A DNA stretch of 64,000 nucleotides from Nocardioides alkalitolerans (GCA_038184435.1 CP116227.1:930001-994000), one strand, 5' to 3'. Positions 40,677-49,312 are shown, counted from the first letter of the stretch. Program-made: numbers and translations. Notes: generated by a model from the sequence alone, not told the origin.

Positions 40677-41387
40677 GTGACCCACGCCACCGATCCCACC
40701 TTCGCGCAGGTGCTCGACGAGCGCTTCAGCTGCCGCGCGTTCCTGCCGGAGCCGGCCGAGCCGCAGGTGCTCGACCGGCTGTTCCGCCTGGCCCAGCGCA
40801 CCCCGTCGTGGTGCAACACCCAGCCCTGGCAGGTCCATCTCGTGACAGGCGAGGCCCGCGACGAGCTCGCGGCCCACCTGGCCGCTGCCGTCACGAGCGC
40901 CCCCGGCACCTCCGACCTCCCGACCCCGGAGCGCTACGAGGGGGTCTACCAGGAGCGGCGCCGCGCGTCGGGCTTCGCGCTCTACGAGAGCCTCGGCATC
41001 GCGCGCGAGGACACCGCCGCGCGCGGCGCGCAGATGCTCCGCAACTTCGAGTTCTTCGGCGCCCCCCACGTCGCGATCGTCACGAGCGACCGGCTCCAGG
41101 GCACGTACGGCGCGATCGACTGCGGCGGGTACGTCGCGACCCTGACCCACGCGGCCACCTCGCTGGGGCTCGCCACCTGCGCCCAGGCGGCGCTGGCGAT
41201 GTACTCGAACGCCGTGCGCGAGTTCCTCGACCTCCCGGAGGGCCGTGTGATCGTCTGCGGCATCTCCCTCGGCCGCGCCGACCTCGACCACCCCGCCAAC
41301 GGGTTCCGCACGGAGCGGGCGACGGTCGAGGACGCGGTGACCGTCGTCGACCGTCGACCCGCGCAGCGTGAGGAGGGGGCGGCATGA
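40677..41387 (+). CDS. FMN nitroreductase family protein
   Basis: A 236-residue nitroreductase of the PnbA-like group: SCRAFLPEPAEPQVLDRLF at the start and TPSWCNTQPWQVHLV near 37-51 (FMN-phosphate binding), with the GLATCAQAA and VCGISLGRAD blocks later. It should reduce nitroaromatics, quinones or enoates with NAD(P)H. The GTG at 40677 was chosen because AAGG lies nine bases upstream; a GTG at 40659 is an alternative. It overlaps the acyl-CoA dehydrogenase by four bases. Confidence 0.88.
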   Translation: MTHATDPTFAQVLDERFSCRAFLPEPAEPQVLDRLFRLAQRTPSWCNTQPWQVHLVTGEARDELAAHLAAAVTSAPGTSDLPTPERYEGVYQERRRASGFALYESLGIAREDTAARGAQMLRNFEFFGAPHVAIVTSDRLQGTYGAIDCGGYVATLTHAATSLGLATCAQAALAMYSNAVREFLDLPEGRVIVCGISLGRADLDHPANGFRTERATVEDAVTVVDRRPAQREEGAA

Positions 41388-42640
41388 CCGCGTTCGCCGC
41401 GACCGACGACCCGTTCGACGTCGCCGGGCTCGACCTGACCCCGTCGCCGCGGGCGCGGGAGCTGCGCGCCTCGCTCGTGGAGTTCATGAACGACCACGTG
41501 TTCCCAGCGGAGGCGGACTACCACGCGTTCCGCCACTCCGTCGGGCCGCAGGACCACACCCCCGCGCCCGTGCTGGAGACGCTGAAGTCGGAGGCGCGCC
41601 GACGCGGCCTGTGGAACCTGTTCCTGCCCGACGTCGCGGGCATCAGCCAGCTCGACTACGCGGGGCTCGCCGAGATCACCGGCTGGAGCCTCGAGCTGGC
41701 CCCGGAGGCCACGAACGGCGCGGCGCCCGACACGGGCAACATGGAGCTGCTCCACATGTTCGGCACGCCCGAGCAGCAGGAGCGGTGGCTCCGGCCCCTC
41801 CTCGAGGGCACCATCCGCTCCGCTTTCGCGATGACGGAGAAGGCGGTCGCGAGCAGCGACGCCACCAACATCGAGACGCGCATCGAGCGCGACGGCGACG
41901 AGTACGTCATCAACGGCCGCAAGTGGTGGACCTCCGGCGCCGCGGACCCTCGCTGCGCGCTGCTCATCGTGATGGGCAAGACCGACCCCGACGCCCCGAA
42001 GCACCGTCAGCAGTCGATGGTGCTCGTGCCGACCGACACCCCGGGCGTCGAGATCGTGCGGGACCTCCCCGTGTTCGGTCGCCACGACCAGCACGGTCAC
42101 TGCGAGGTGCTCCTCCGCGACGTACGGGTGCCGGTGACCTCCGTGCTGGGGGAGGAGGGCGCGGGCTTCGCGCTCGCGCAGGCGCGCCTCGGGCCCGGCC
42201 GGATCCACCACTGCATGCGGGCCCTCGGTGCGGCCGAGCGGGCGCTCGACCTGCTGGTACGGCGCGCGGGGAGCCGCGTCGCGTTCGGCAAGCCCCTCGC
42301 GGAGCAGGGCATGGTGCAGCGCGACATCGCCGAGTCGCGCATCGCGATCGACCAGGCGCGGCTGCTGTGCCAGCACGCGGCCGCGGTGATCGACGCCCAC
42401 GGCAACAAGGCCGCCGCCTCGCTCGTCTCCATGGCCAAGGTGGCCGTCCCGCGCGCGGCCCTCGAGGTCATCGACCGCGCCATCCAGGTGCACGGCGGCG
42501 CCGGTATCAGCGACGACGTGCCGCTCGCGATGATGTACGGCTGGCACCGCGCCATGCGGATCTTCGACGGCCCCGACGAGGTGCACCTGCGGGGCATCGC
42601 CCGCGCGGAGCCCGGGCGGGAGCGGGTGCTCAGGCCCTGA
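41384..42640 (+). CDS. Acyl-CoA dehydrogenase, ACAD10/11-like
   Basis: A 418-residue FAD enzyme for alpha,beta-dehydrogenation of an acyl-CoA. Landmarks are AFAMTEKAVASSDATNIE near 146-163 (most relatives have TEP or TEPDVAS where this has TEKAVAS), NGRKWWTSGA near 176-185, HGHCEVLLRDVRVP, VAFGKPLAEQG and IQVHGGAGISDDVPL near 366-380. It is translationally coupled to the nitroreductase by ATGA. The 3' end overlaps the convergent phosphatase gene by 11 bases. Confidence 0.92.
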   Translation: MTAFAATDDPFDVAGLDLTPSPRARELRASLVEFMNDHVFPAEADYHAFRHSVGPQDHTPAPVLETLKSEARRRGLWNLFLPDVAGISQLDYAGLAEITGWSLELAPEATNGAAPDTGNMELLHMFGTPEQQERWLRPLLEGTIRSAFAMTEKAVASSDATNIETRIERDGDEYVINGRKWWTSGAADPRCALLIVMGKTDPDAPKHRQQSMVLVPTDTPGVEIVRDLPVFGRHDQHGHCEVLLRDVRVPVTSVLGEEGAGFALAQARLGPGRIHHCMRALGAAERALDLLVRRAGSRVAFGKPLAEQGMVQRDIAESRIAIDQARLLCQHAAAVIDAHGNKAAASLVSMAKVAVPRAALEVIDRAIQVHGGAGISDDVPLAMMYGWHRAMRIFDGPDEVHLRGIARAEPGRERVLRP

Positions 42641-43163
42641 GGTCGGGAGCCGCGGGGGCGTCCGGCTCCCGCGGCGGGCGCCCGGCGGCCCGGAGGGTCG
42701 CCGAGCCGAACCGTGCGTGCACGTGCACCTCGTCCCACCCGCCCTCCCAGCTCAGCCACGCCAGCGCGGACGTGGGCATCTCGACGTCGGTGCCCGCGAG
42801 CGTGGAGGCCAGGTCGGTGAGACCGGGGTCGTGGCCGACGACGACCACGGCGTGGTGCTCGTCGTCGAGGCCCGCCACCAGTGCGGCGAGGTGCCCGGCG
42901 TCGAAGGTGTAGACCCGCTCGTGCGGCACCAGCACCGGCGGTGCGGCGAGGTGCGCCGCGGCGAGCCCCCACGTCGTCGTCGCCCGCACGGCGGGGGAGA
43001 CGAGCGCGAGGTCGAGGCGCGGTCCGTGGGCCGCGAGCCAGGCGCCGGCCTCGGCGGCCTGCCGCCGGCCGCGGCTCCCGATGGGTCGTTCCCGGTCGGA
43101 CGTCCCGGTGGACCAGTCCGACTTCCCGTGGCGCAGGAGGACCAGGTCGCGGGTCGGGGGCAT
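42630..43163 (-). CDS. SixA-like histidine phosphatase
   Basis: A 177-residue phosphoglycerate-mutase-like protein. The phospho-accepting histidine is in LVLLRHGKSDW near 7-17, the second arginine is in ERPIGSRGRRQA, and the later histidine is in VVVGHDPGLTDL near 107-118. Homologues remove phosphate from phospho-histidine proteins such as HPt domains. A minus-strand TACCCT (43171-43176) seven bases before the ATG indicates a leaderless message. Confidence 0.88.
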   Translation of the reverse strand: MPPTRDLVLLRHGKSDWSTGTSDRERPIGSRGRRQAAEAGAWLAAHGPRLDLALVSPAVRATTTWGLAAAHLAAPPVLVPHERVYTFDAGHLAALVAGLDDEHHAVVVVGHDPGLTDLASTLAGTDVEMPTSALAWLSWEGGWDEVHVHARFGSATLRAAGRPPREPDAPAAPDLRA

Positions 43164-43170
43164 GGCCCGC

Positions 43171-43176
43171 AGGGTA
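43171..43176 (-). promoter_or_regulatory. -10 element of the SixA-like gene
   Basis: Minus-strand TACCCT, seven bases before the ATG at 43163, leaderless spacing. Confidence 0.45.
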
Positions 43177-43217
43177 GCGGGACCGGGCGTCGGGTGGGTG
43201 CCGGCTCAGGTGCCGGC

Positions 43218-45341
43218 TCAGGTGTCGAGGAAGTGGTCCGCCGTGATCGGCAGCGACCGCACCCGCACCCCCGTGGCGTGGAAGGTCGCGTTCGCGACGG
43301 CCGCCGAGGTGCCGACGATCCCGATCTCGCCGATGCCGCGCGAGCCCATCGGCGTGGCGAGGTGGTCCTCCTCGTCCAGCCACTCCGCCTGGAGGTCGAG
43401 CACGTCGGCGTGGGCCGCGACGTGGTAGGTCGCGAGGTCCTGGGTCACGACGTGACCGGAGCGGGGGTCGCGCCAGCCCTCCTCGTGCAGTGCGGCCGAG
43501 AGGCCCATGGTGAGGGCGCCCAGCAGCTGGGAGCGGGCGGTCATGGGGTTGATGACGCGGCCGACGGAGTAGACGCCGTGCAGCCGCGAGACCCGCACCT
43601 CCCCGGTCCAGCGGTGCACGCGGGCCTCGGCGAAGACCGCGCCGAAGGAGTGCAGCGCGTGGCCGTCGGTGTCGGCGTACGCGCCGCTCGCCGCCGTGGT
43701 GTGCAGTCCGGGGTCGGGCGAGGCGCCGTGGTCGTGGCGGAACTGCTGCGCGGCCGCGGCGATGGCGCTGCCCCAGGACGACGTGCCGGACGAGCCGCCC
43801 GCCACCGTCGCGAACGGCAGGTCGGTGTCGCCGATCGCGAGGTCGATGCAGTCGGGCGCGACCTGCAGCGCGTCGGCGGCGATCTGCACGAGCACGGTGC
43901 GGGCGCCGGTGCCGAGGTCGACCGCGCCGACGTCGACGCCGTACCGGCCGTCGCCGAGCGAGCGCACCCGCGCGGTGTTGCCCGGCGAGAACAGCATGGG
44001 GTACGTCGCCGACGCGACCCCGGTGCCGACCCACCAGTCGCCGTCGGCCCGGGCGCGGGGTTCGGCCGGCCGCTCCGACCAGCCGAACCGCTCCGCGCCG
44101 AGGCGGAGGCACTCGACGAGGCGCCGGCCGTTGAACGGCTTGCCGCTCTCCGGGTCGACCTCCGGCTCGTTGCGCTCCCGCAGGTCGATCGGGTCGACGC
44201 CCGCGGCCACGGCGAGCTCGTCGAGCGCGACCTCCAGGGCGTGCATGCCCGGCATCTCCCCGGGCGCCCGCATCCAGGACGGCACGGGCACGTCGAGCGC
44301 GGCCACGCGGTGGGTCGTGGCGCGGTGGGGCGCGGCGTACATCATGCGGGCCGCGGTCGCGGACTGCTCGGCGAACTCCTTGACGCGCGACGTCTGCGAC
44401 GTCGTGTCGTGCCGGAGGGCGAGGAGCGTGCCGTCGGGCTCGGCGCCGAGGCGCACCCGCGAGCGGGTGGCGGTGCGGTGGCCGGTGAGCGCGAACATCT
44501 GCTGGCGCGTCACGGCGAGGCGCACCGGGTGGCCGGGCAGCGCCAGCGCGGCGAGCGCGACCGCCACCTCGGGGGCGTGGGGGAGGCCCTTGCTGCCGAA
44601 GCCGCCGCCGACGTACGGCGCGAGCACGCGCACCTGCTCCGGCTCGAGGCCCAGCACCGGCGCCAGCGTGGCGCGCACGGCGTGCACCGCCTGCGTCGAG
44701 TCGTGCAGGGTGAGCAGCGCGCCGTCCCAGGTCGCCGTCGCGGCGTGCGGCTCCATCGGGCTGTTGAACTCGTGGGGCGTGACGTAGGTGGCGTCGACGC
44801 CCACCGGGGCGGTCGCGAGGACCGCGTCGGGGTCGCCGTCCCGGGTGTCCGTCTCCGCGCCCGCGTTGACCTCGTCGGGGGCGTAGGTCGCACTGTGCTC
44901 GTCGAAGACGACCTCCGCCGGTTCCTCGTGCTGGTGCACCCGCACCAGGAGCGCACCCTCGCGCGCGGCCTCCGACGACGTGGCCACCACCATCGCGACG
45001 ATCTGCCCGCGGAAGGCGATCCGGTCGTCCTGGAGCACGGCGAGCTCCCGGTCCTCGGTGTCGGCGAGCCGGGGCGCGCTCTCGTGGTCGAGCACGCGGA
45101 GCACGCCCGGGTGGTCCAGGGCGTCGCTCGCGTCGACCCGGAGCACGCGCCCGCGGGCCGTCGTGGAGGTGACGAGCCAGGCGTGCAGGACCTCGCCGTC
45201 GACCGGGTGCTCGACCGCGTAAGTCGCCGCACCCGTCACCTTCGCGACGCCGTCCTGCCGGTCGAGGTGCCGCCCCATCGCGCGCGCGGGGAGCTGCTCC
45301 GGCACGATCCGGGTGACCGCCTCCGTCGAGGTGCCGCTCAT
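43218..45341 (-). CDS. Molybdopterin-binding subunit of an aldehyde/xanthine dehydrogenase (PaoC-like)
   Basis: A 707-residue large subunit of the xanthine oxidase family that holds the Mo-pterin cofactor. Seen are RQDGVAKVTGAATYAVE near 26, PYVGGGFGSKG near 243-253, MRAPGEMPGMHALE near 342, DLGTGARTVLVQ, and the catalytic glutamate in GSRGIGEIGIVG near the C-terminus. Substrates may be aldehydes or heterocycles. It starts at an ATG overlapping the FAD-subunit stop. The three subunits lie in PaoA-PaoB-PaoC order. Confidence 0.9.
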   Translation of the reverse strand: MSGTSTEAVTRIVPEQLPARAMGRHLDRQDGVAKVTGAATYAVEHPVDGEVLHAWLVTSTTARGRVLRVDASDALDHPGVLRVLDHESAPRLADTEDRELAVLQDDRIAFRGQIVAMVVATSSEAAREGALLVRVHQHEEPAEVVFDEHSATYAPDEVNAGAETDTRDGDPDAVLATAPVGVDATYVTPHEFNSPMEPHAATATWDGALLTLHDSTQAVHAVRATLAPVLGLEPEQVRVLAPYVGGGFGSKGLPHAPEVAVALAALALPGHPVRLAVTRQQMFALTGHRTATRSRVRLGAEPDGTLLALRHDTTSQTSRVKEFAEQSATAARMMYAAPHRATTHRVAALDVPVPSWMRAPGEMPGMHALEVALDELAVAAGVDPIDLRERNEPEVDPESGKPFNGRRLVECLRLGAERFGWSERPAEPRARADGDWWVGTGVASATYPMLFSPGNTARVRSLGDGRYGVDVGAVDLGTGARTVLVQIAADALQVAPDCIDLAIGDTDLPFATVAGGSSGTSSWGSAIAAAAQQFRHDHGASPDPGLHTTAASGAYADTDGHALHSFGAVFAEARVHRWTGEVRVSRLHGVYSVGRVINPMTARSQLLGALTMGLSAALHEEGWRDPRSGHVVTQDLATYHVAAHADVLDLQAEWLDEEDHLATPMGSRGIGEIGIVGTSAAVANATFHATGVRVRSLPITADHFLDT

Positions 45342-46336
45342 CGCGCACCGCCCGCGAGCCGCAGGAGCGTGTGCGCCGTCAGGTTCCGCACCATCGCCAC
45401 CTTGTACGCCGTCTGGCCGGTCGTCGAGGCCGCCGCCAGCTCCGCCGCGGCCGCCTCCCGGGCGGTCTCCTCGGTGAGCACGGCACCGCGGAGCGCCTCC
45501 TCCGCGACGTACGCCCGCCAGGGTCGGTGGGCCACGCCGCCCCACGCGAGGCGGACGTCGCGCACCCGGCCGCCCTCACCGCCGTCGAGGTCGACGGCTG
45601 CGGCCACGGAGACGAGCGCGAAGGCGTAGGAGGCACGGTCGCGCGCCTTGGCGTAGGTCGAGGCCGACGCGACCGCGCTGCCCGGCAGCTCGACGGCCGT
45701 GATCAGGTCGCCGTGGCGGAGCACGGTGTCGTGCTCCGGGTGGTGGCCCGGCAGCCGGTGCAGCTCCGTCATCGGGACGCGCCGCTCGCCGTCGGGGCCG
45801 AGCACCACGACGACCGCGTCGAGCGCCGTGAGCGCGACGGCGAGGTCGGAGGGGTGGGTGGTCACGCACGCCTCGCTCGCGCCGAGGATGGCGTTGTAGC
45901 GGCCGTAGCCCTCGAGGGCGGAGCACCCCGAGCCGGGCTCGCGCTTGTTGCAGGGCGTCGTGACGTCCTGGAAGTAGACGCAGCGCGTGCGTTGGAGCAG
46001 GTTGCCGGCGGTGGTCGCCTGGTGGCGGATCTGGCCGGAGGCGCCGGCGAGCAGCGCCCGCGCGACGGCGGGGAAGCCGCGGCGCACGGCGGGGTGGGCC
46101 GCCAGGTCGCTGTTGCGGACGGCGGCGCCGATGCGGAGTCCGCCGTTCGGGAGCTCCTCGACGGAGTCGAGGGGGAGCCGCGACACGTCGACGAGGGTGC
46201 CGGGCCGGGCGACGCCGAGCTTGAGGTGGTCGACGAGGTTGGTGCCGCCGCCGAGGAACCGGGCGTCGGGGTCGTCCGCGACGAGCGCGACGGCCTCGGC
46301 CGCGTCGGTCGCGCGGTGGTAGGTCAGCTCCTTCAT
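45338..46336 (-). CDS. FAD-binding subunit of the molybdenum dehydrogenase (PaoB-like)
   Basis: A 332-residue flavin subunit: FLGGGTNLVDHLKLGV near 30-45 (FAD loop) and GNLLQRTRCVYFQD near 113-126. The cysteines in RTRC, TPCNKREPGSGC and the later EACVTTHP match the insertion that carries an additional [4Fe-4S] cluster in E. coli PaoB, so this is PaoABC-type rather than classical xanthine dehydrogenase. The ATG overlaps the Fe-S subunit stop by four bases. Confidence 0.9.
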   Translation of the reverse strand: MKELTYHRATDAAEAVALVADDPDARFLGGGTNLVDHLKLGVARPGTLVDVSRLPLDSVEELPNGGLRIGAAVRNSDLAAHPAVRRGFPAVARALLAGASGQIRHQATTAGNLLQRTRCVYFQDVTTPCNKREPGSGCSALEGYGRYNAILGASEACVTTHPSDLAVALTALDAVVVVLGPDGERRVPMTELHRLPGHHPEHDTVLRHGDLITAVELPGSAVASASTYAKARDRASYAFALVSVAAAVDLDGGEGGRVRDVRLAWGGVAHRPWRAYVAEEALRGAVLTEETAREAAAAELAAASTTGQTAYKVAMVRNLTAHTLLRLAGGAR

Positions 46337-46887
46337 GCGCGGGCCTCCTGGCCGGTCGTCCGCTCGCCCGCCTGGCGCACCGCGGCGAGGATGCCGGCGT
46401 AGGCGCCGCAGCGGCACAGGTTGCCGCTCATGCGCTCGCGGATCTCGTCGTCGGTGCCGGTGAGGTCCTCGGCCGTCAGGTCGTCCGTCACCAGGCTGGG
46501 GTGGCCGGCGCGCAGCTCGTCGAGCACGCCGACGGCCGAGCAGACCTGGCCCGGGGTGCAGTAGCCGCACTGGTAGCCGTCGTGGTCGAGGAACGCCTGC
46601 TGCACGGGGTGGAGGTCGCCGCCGGGCTCTGCTGCGTCGCGGAGGCCGGCGAGACCGCCCGCGGTGACGATCTCGGCGCCGTCGTGGGCGACGGCCAGGG
46701 CGAGGCAGGTGAGGTGGCGGCGGCCGTCGAGGAGGACGGTGCACGACCCGCACTGGCCGTGGTCGCAGCCCTTCTTCGGCTGCGTCACGCCGAGCCGCTC
46801 GCGCAACGCGTCGAGCAGCGTGGTGCGGGTGTCGACGGTGACGGCGCGCCGCTCCCCGTCCACGGTGAGGGTGATGTCGGCGTCCAT
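46333..46887 (-). CDS. [2Fe-2S] subunit of the molybdenum dehydrogenase (PaoA-like)
   Basis: A 184-residue protein with a plant-type ferredoxin domain (KKGCDHGQCGSCTVL near 40-54 and LTCLALA near 62-68) and a C-terminal domain with the second cluster (GYQCGYCTPGQV and SGNLCRCGAY). No Tat signal precedes it, unlike E. coli PaoA, so the enzyme should be cytosolic. The ATG at 46887 has a minus-strand TACCGT six bases upstream; the longer frame up to 46956 runs across the divergent promoter. Confidence 0.92.
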   Translation of the reverse strand: MDADITLTVDGERRAVTVDTRTTLLDALRERLGVTQPKKGCDHGQCGSCTVLLDGRRHLTCLALAVAHDGAEIVTAGGLAGLRDAAEPGGDLHPVQQAFLDHDGYQCGYCTPGQVCSAVGVLDELRAGHPSLVTDDLTAEDLTGTDDEIRERMSGNLCRCGAYAGILAAVRQAGERTTGQEARA

Positions 46888-46892
46888 GCGGT

Positions 46893-46949
46893 GACGGTAC
46901 CCACGGGCGCACAAGCCGCCCGGTGCCCGAACAGGCCGTGGGTACCGTC
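46893..46949. promoter_or_regulatory. Mirror-image divergent promoter with 14-base inverted repeat
   Basis: GACGGTACCCACGG (46893-46906) and CCGTGGGTACCGTC (46936-46949) are perfect inverted repeats 29 bases apart. Each arm contains TACCGT, placed six bases before the start codon of the gene it faces (46887 on minus, 46955 on plus). The two promoters are therefore sequence mirror images and probably share one regulator or the same sigma recognition. Confidence 0.7.
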
Positions 46950-46954
46950 GCGGC

Positions 46955-47176
46955 ATGAGCGACTACACGGACGAGCAGATCGAGACCATCCAGGCGGTCG
47001 TGGACCGCGTGAGCTCCTGGCAGGACGGGGCGACCGAGGGCACGGTGGCCGAGGAGCTGGGCAAGGGCTTCGACGAGGCCGGCATCGGCGTGCCCGCCGA
47101 CGACCAGGCACGCCTGGCCGACGCGATCCAGGACGCGCACGGCGAGGTGAAGGCCGCGGAGGTCCTCGGTCCCTGA
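46955..47176 (+). CDS. Small acidic hypothetical protein
   Basis: A 73-residue acidic, helical-looking protein with no cysteines and no recognised family. The ATG is six bases after TACCGT, so it has its own leaderless promoter. It is divergent from the Mo-dehydrogenase operon and shares its promoter architecture, which suggests linked expression. Confidence 0.65.
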   Translation: MSDYTDEQIETIQAVVDRVSSWQDGATEGTVAEELGKGFDEAGIGVPADDQARLADAIQDAHGEVKAAEVLGP

Positions 47177-47193
47177 GTAGTTCTAGGGATTTG

Positions 47194-47208
47194 CCTATGA
47201 GGCATAGG
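47194..47208. promoter_or_regulatory. Likely TetR operator
   Basis: CCTATG AGG CATAGG is a perfect 6+3+6 palindrome 54 bases before the TetR-family start. TetR proteins usually bind such dyads in their own promoters. Neither sigma element is clear. Confidence 0.55.
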
Positions 47209-47220
47209 AAGTTGCATGCT

Positions 47221-47253
47221 CCTCCCCGTCCGGCACCGTGCCGGACGGGGAGG
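47221..47253. terminator. 33-base perfect palindrome between the small gene and tetR
   Basis: Sixteen-base perfect arms around a single C (47237). As RNA it would fold with a few central bases open. It lies 45 bases after the small gene and only nine bases before the TetR start, so it could be that gene's terminator or a structure controlling tetR translation. Confidence 0.55.
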
Positions 47254-47261
47254 GGTGTCTC

Positions 47262-47843
47262 GTGCCTCGTGTCGGACTGACCGCCGACCGCGTCGCCGCG
47301 GCCGGTGCCGAGCTCGCCGACGAGGTCGGCTTCGCGGCGCTGACCGTCACGGCCGTCGCCAAGCGGCTCGGCGTGCAGCAGGCGAGCGTCTACGCGCACG
47401 TCGGCGGGGTGCGGGACCTGCAGGTGCGGATCGCGCACCTCGCGCTCGCCGAGCTGAACGACGCCACCGCGGAGGCCGTCGCCGGGCGCGCCGGTCGGGA
47501 GGCGCTGACGGCGTACGCCGCTGCGTTCCGCACCTACGCGCGCGCCCACCCGGGCCGGTACGCCGCGATGCGGATGCCGCTCGAGCCCGCGGAGGCCGCG
47601 AGCAGCGCCGGGCCGCGGTACGCCGCGACCACGCGGGCGCTGCTCCGCGGGTACGCGGTGCCCGAGGAGGACGCGAACCACGCCGTACGGCTCGTCGGTG
47701 CGCTGCTCCACGGGTTCGTCAGCCTCGAGCTGGGCGGGTCGTTCGACCACAGCGATCCGCCCGCCGAGCAGTCGTGGCACCGCGCGGTGGCGGCGCTCGA
47801 CTCCCTCCTCGCGACCTGGGAACGCCCGGAGGACCACGCATGA
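47262..47843 (+). CDS. TetR family transcriptional regulator
   Basis: A 193-residue regulator: an N-terminal helix-turn-helix (AALTVTAVAKRLGVQQASVYAHVGG, split around residues 25-50, typical TetR) and a C-terminal ligand domain with the HGF motif near 152 seen in the TetR_C WHG group. It probably represses its own operon with the GDSL esterase through the palindrome at 47194-47208. The GTG at 47262 opens PRVGLTADRV, the usual TetR start. Confidence 0.88.
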   Translation: MPRVGLTADRVAAAGAELADEVGFAALTVTAVAKRLGVQQASVYAHVGGVRDLQVRIAHLALAELNDATAEAVAGRAGREALTAYAAAFRTYARAHPGRYAAMRMPLEPAEAASSAGPRYAATTRALLRGYAVPEEDANHAVRLVGALLHGFVSLELGGSFDHSDPPAEQSWHRAVAALDSLLATWERPEDHA

Positions 47844-49015
47844 ACGGCCTGCACGACGTACCCCTGACGCCTGCGCACCTGCGCGGCGCCGTCGAGGTGG
47901 AGCACACCCCGCGGGGCGGTCTGCTGCCGCACCGCCTGCCTGCCTGGGCGCGAGCCCAGCTGCCCGACCCGCAGCTCCTGATGGCCGAGGCGCAGCCGTC
48001 GGGCGTGCGGGTCGCGCTGCGCACGGCGGCCACGGTGCTCGAGCTCGAGACGCGGGCGACGAAGCGGGTCTACGTGGGGGTGCCGCCGCGGCCCGACGGC
48101 GTCTACGAGGTCGCCGTCGGGGGCGCGGTGGTCGCGACCGGCTCGGTCGGCGGGGGCGACGTGCTCACCATCGACCTGGGTGCGGGCTCGATGACGCGGA
48201 GCGACGGCGGTGCCGGTGTGGTGCGGTTCGCGGGACTCCCGGGCGGGACCGACGGCGTGCGGGACGTAGAGATCTGGCTGCCGCACGACGAGCAGACGGA
48301 GCTGGTGGCGCTGCGGGCCGACGCTCCCGTCGAGGCGGCGCCCGCGGACGGGCGCCGTCGCTGGTTGCACCACGGCAGCTCGATCAGCCACGGGTCCAAC
48401 GCGGCCACGCCGACCGGCACGTGGCCGGCGGTGGCCGCGGCGCTCGCCGACGTCGACCTGATCAACCTCGGGTTCGGCGGCAGCGCGCTCCTCGATCCGT
48501 CGACCGCGCGCGTCATGCGCGACCTCCCGGCCGACGTGATCAGCGTGAAGCTCGGGATCAACCTCGTGAACGCCGACCTGATGCGGCTGCGGGCGCTCGC
48601 GCCGGCGGTGCACGGGTTCCTCGACACGATCCGTGAGGGGCACCCGACGACGCCGCTGCTCGTCGTGTCGTCGATCTTCTGCGGGATCCACGAGGACACG
48701 CCCGGTCCGTCGGCGCCGGACATGGAGGCGGCGGCGGAGGGCCGCGTGCGGTTCGTCGCGACGGGCGACCCGGCCGAGGTGGCGCGGGGCCGGCTCACGC
48801 TGCGGGTGGTGCGCGAGCAGCTGGCGGCGGTGGTCGCGCAGCGCGCCGGCACCGACCCGCACGTGGCGTACCTCGACGGCACGACCCTGTACGGCGAGGG
48901 CGACGCCGAGCGGCTGCCCCTGCCCGACGGCCTGCACCCCGACGCCGCCACCCACCGCCTCATCGGCGAGCGCTTCGCCGCTGCTGCGTTCGGTCGTGGT
49001 GGCCCGCTGGGGTAG
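47840..49015 (+). CDS. GDSL/SGNH family esterase or lipase
   Basis: A 391-residue protein. An N-terminal beta-rich region (about 1-175) precedes an SGNH hydrolase domain: block I serine in HHGSSISHG near 177-185, block II glycine in GFGGSALLD near 212, block III asparagine in GINLVN near 240 and block V Asp-His in DGLHPDAATH near 370. No signal peptide is seen. Its substrate is unknown. The ATG overlaps the TetR stop by four bases (ATGA), so the regulator and enzyme are one unit. Confidence 0.85.
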   Translation: MNGLHDVPLTPAHLRGAVEVEHTPRGGLLPHRLPAWARAQLPDPQLLMAEAQPSGVRVALRTAATVLELETRATKRVYVGVPPRPDGVYEVAVGGAVVATGSVGGGDVLTIDLGAGSMTRSDGGAGVVRFAGLPGGTDGVRDVEIWLPHDEQTELVALRADAPVEAAPADGRRRWLHHGSSISHGSNAATPTGTWPAVAAALADVDLINLGFGGSALLDPSTARVMRDLPADVISVKLGINLVNADLMRLRALAPAVHGFLDTIREGHPTTPLLVVSSIFCGIHEDTPGPSAPDMEAAAEGRVRFVATGDPAEVARGRLTLRVVREQLAAVVAQRAGTDPHVAYLDGTTLYGEGDAERLPLPDGLHPDAATHRLIGERFAAAAFGRGGPLG

Positions 49016-49312
49016 GCGTCGAGTTGGGTTGTATGGCGCGGCAGGGGCGTCGAGTTGGGTTGTATGGCGCGGTGGGGGCGTCGAGTTGGGTTGTATGGCG
49101 CGGCGGGGGCGTCGAGTTGGGTTGTATGGCGCGGCGGGGGCGTCGAGTTGGGTCGTAGGGCGCGGTGGGGGCGTCGAGTTGGGTCGTAGGGCCCGGTGGG
49201 GGCGTCGAGTTGGCTTGTATGGCGCGGTGGGGGCGTCGAGGTGGGTTGTACGCCGCGGTTGGGGCGTCGAGTTGGGTTGTACGGCGCGGCAGGCGGGTCG
49301 AGTTTGGTCGGA
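49016..49312. repeat. 31-base tandem repeat array, nine full copies plus a partial tenth
   Basis: The unit begins GCGTCGAGTTGGGTTGTATG and has exact 31-base period, with starts at 49016, 49047, 49078, 49109, 49140, 49171, 49202, 49233 and 49264 and a degenerate copy from 49295. Copies differ at a few positions only. No unique spacers separate them, so it is a minisatellite and not CRISPR. It begins at the base after the GDSL stop codon. Confidence 0.95.

Noticed and set aside
40677..41387. Nitroreductase as the missing FbiB domain
   Set aside because: Sequence is PnbA-like and it is coupled to an acyl-CoA dehydrogenase; kept only as a hypothesis in the findings.
49016..49312. CRISPR array
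   Set aside because: Copies are contiguous at 31 bases with no unique spacers, and no cas genes are nearby.
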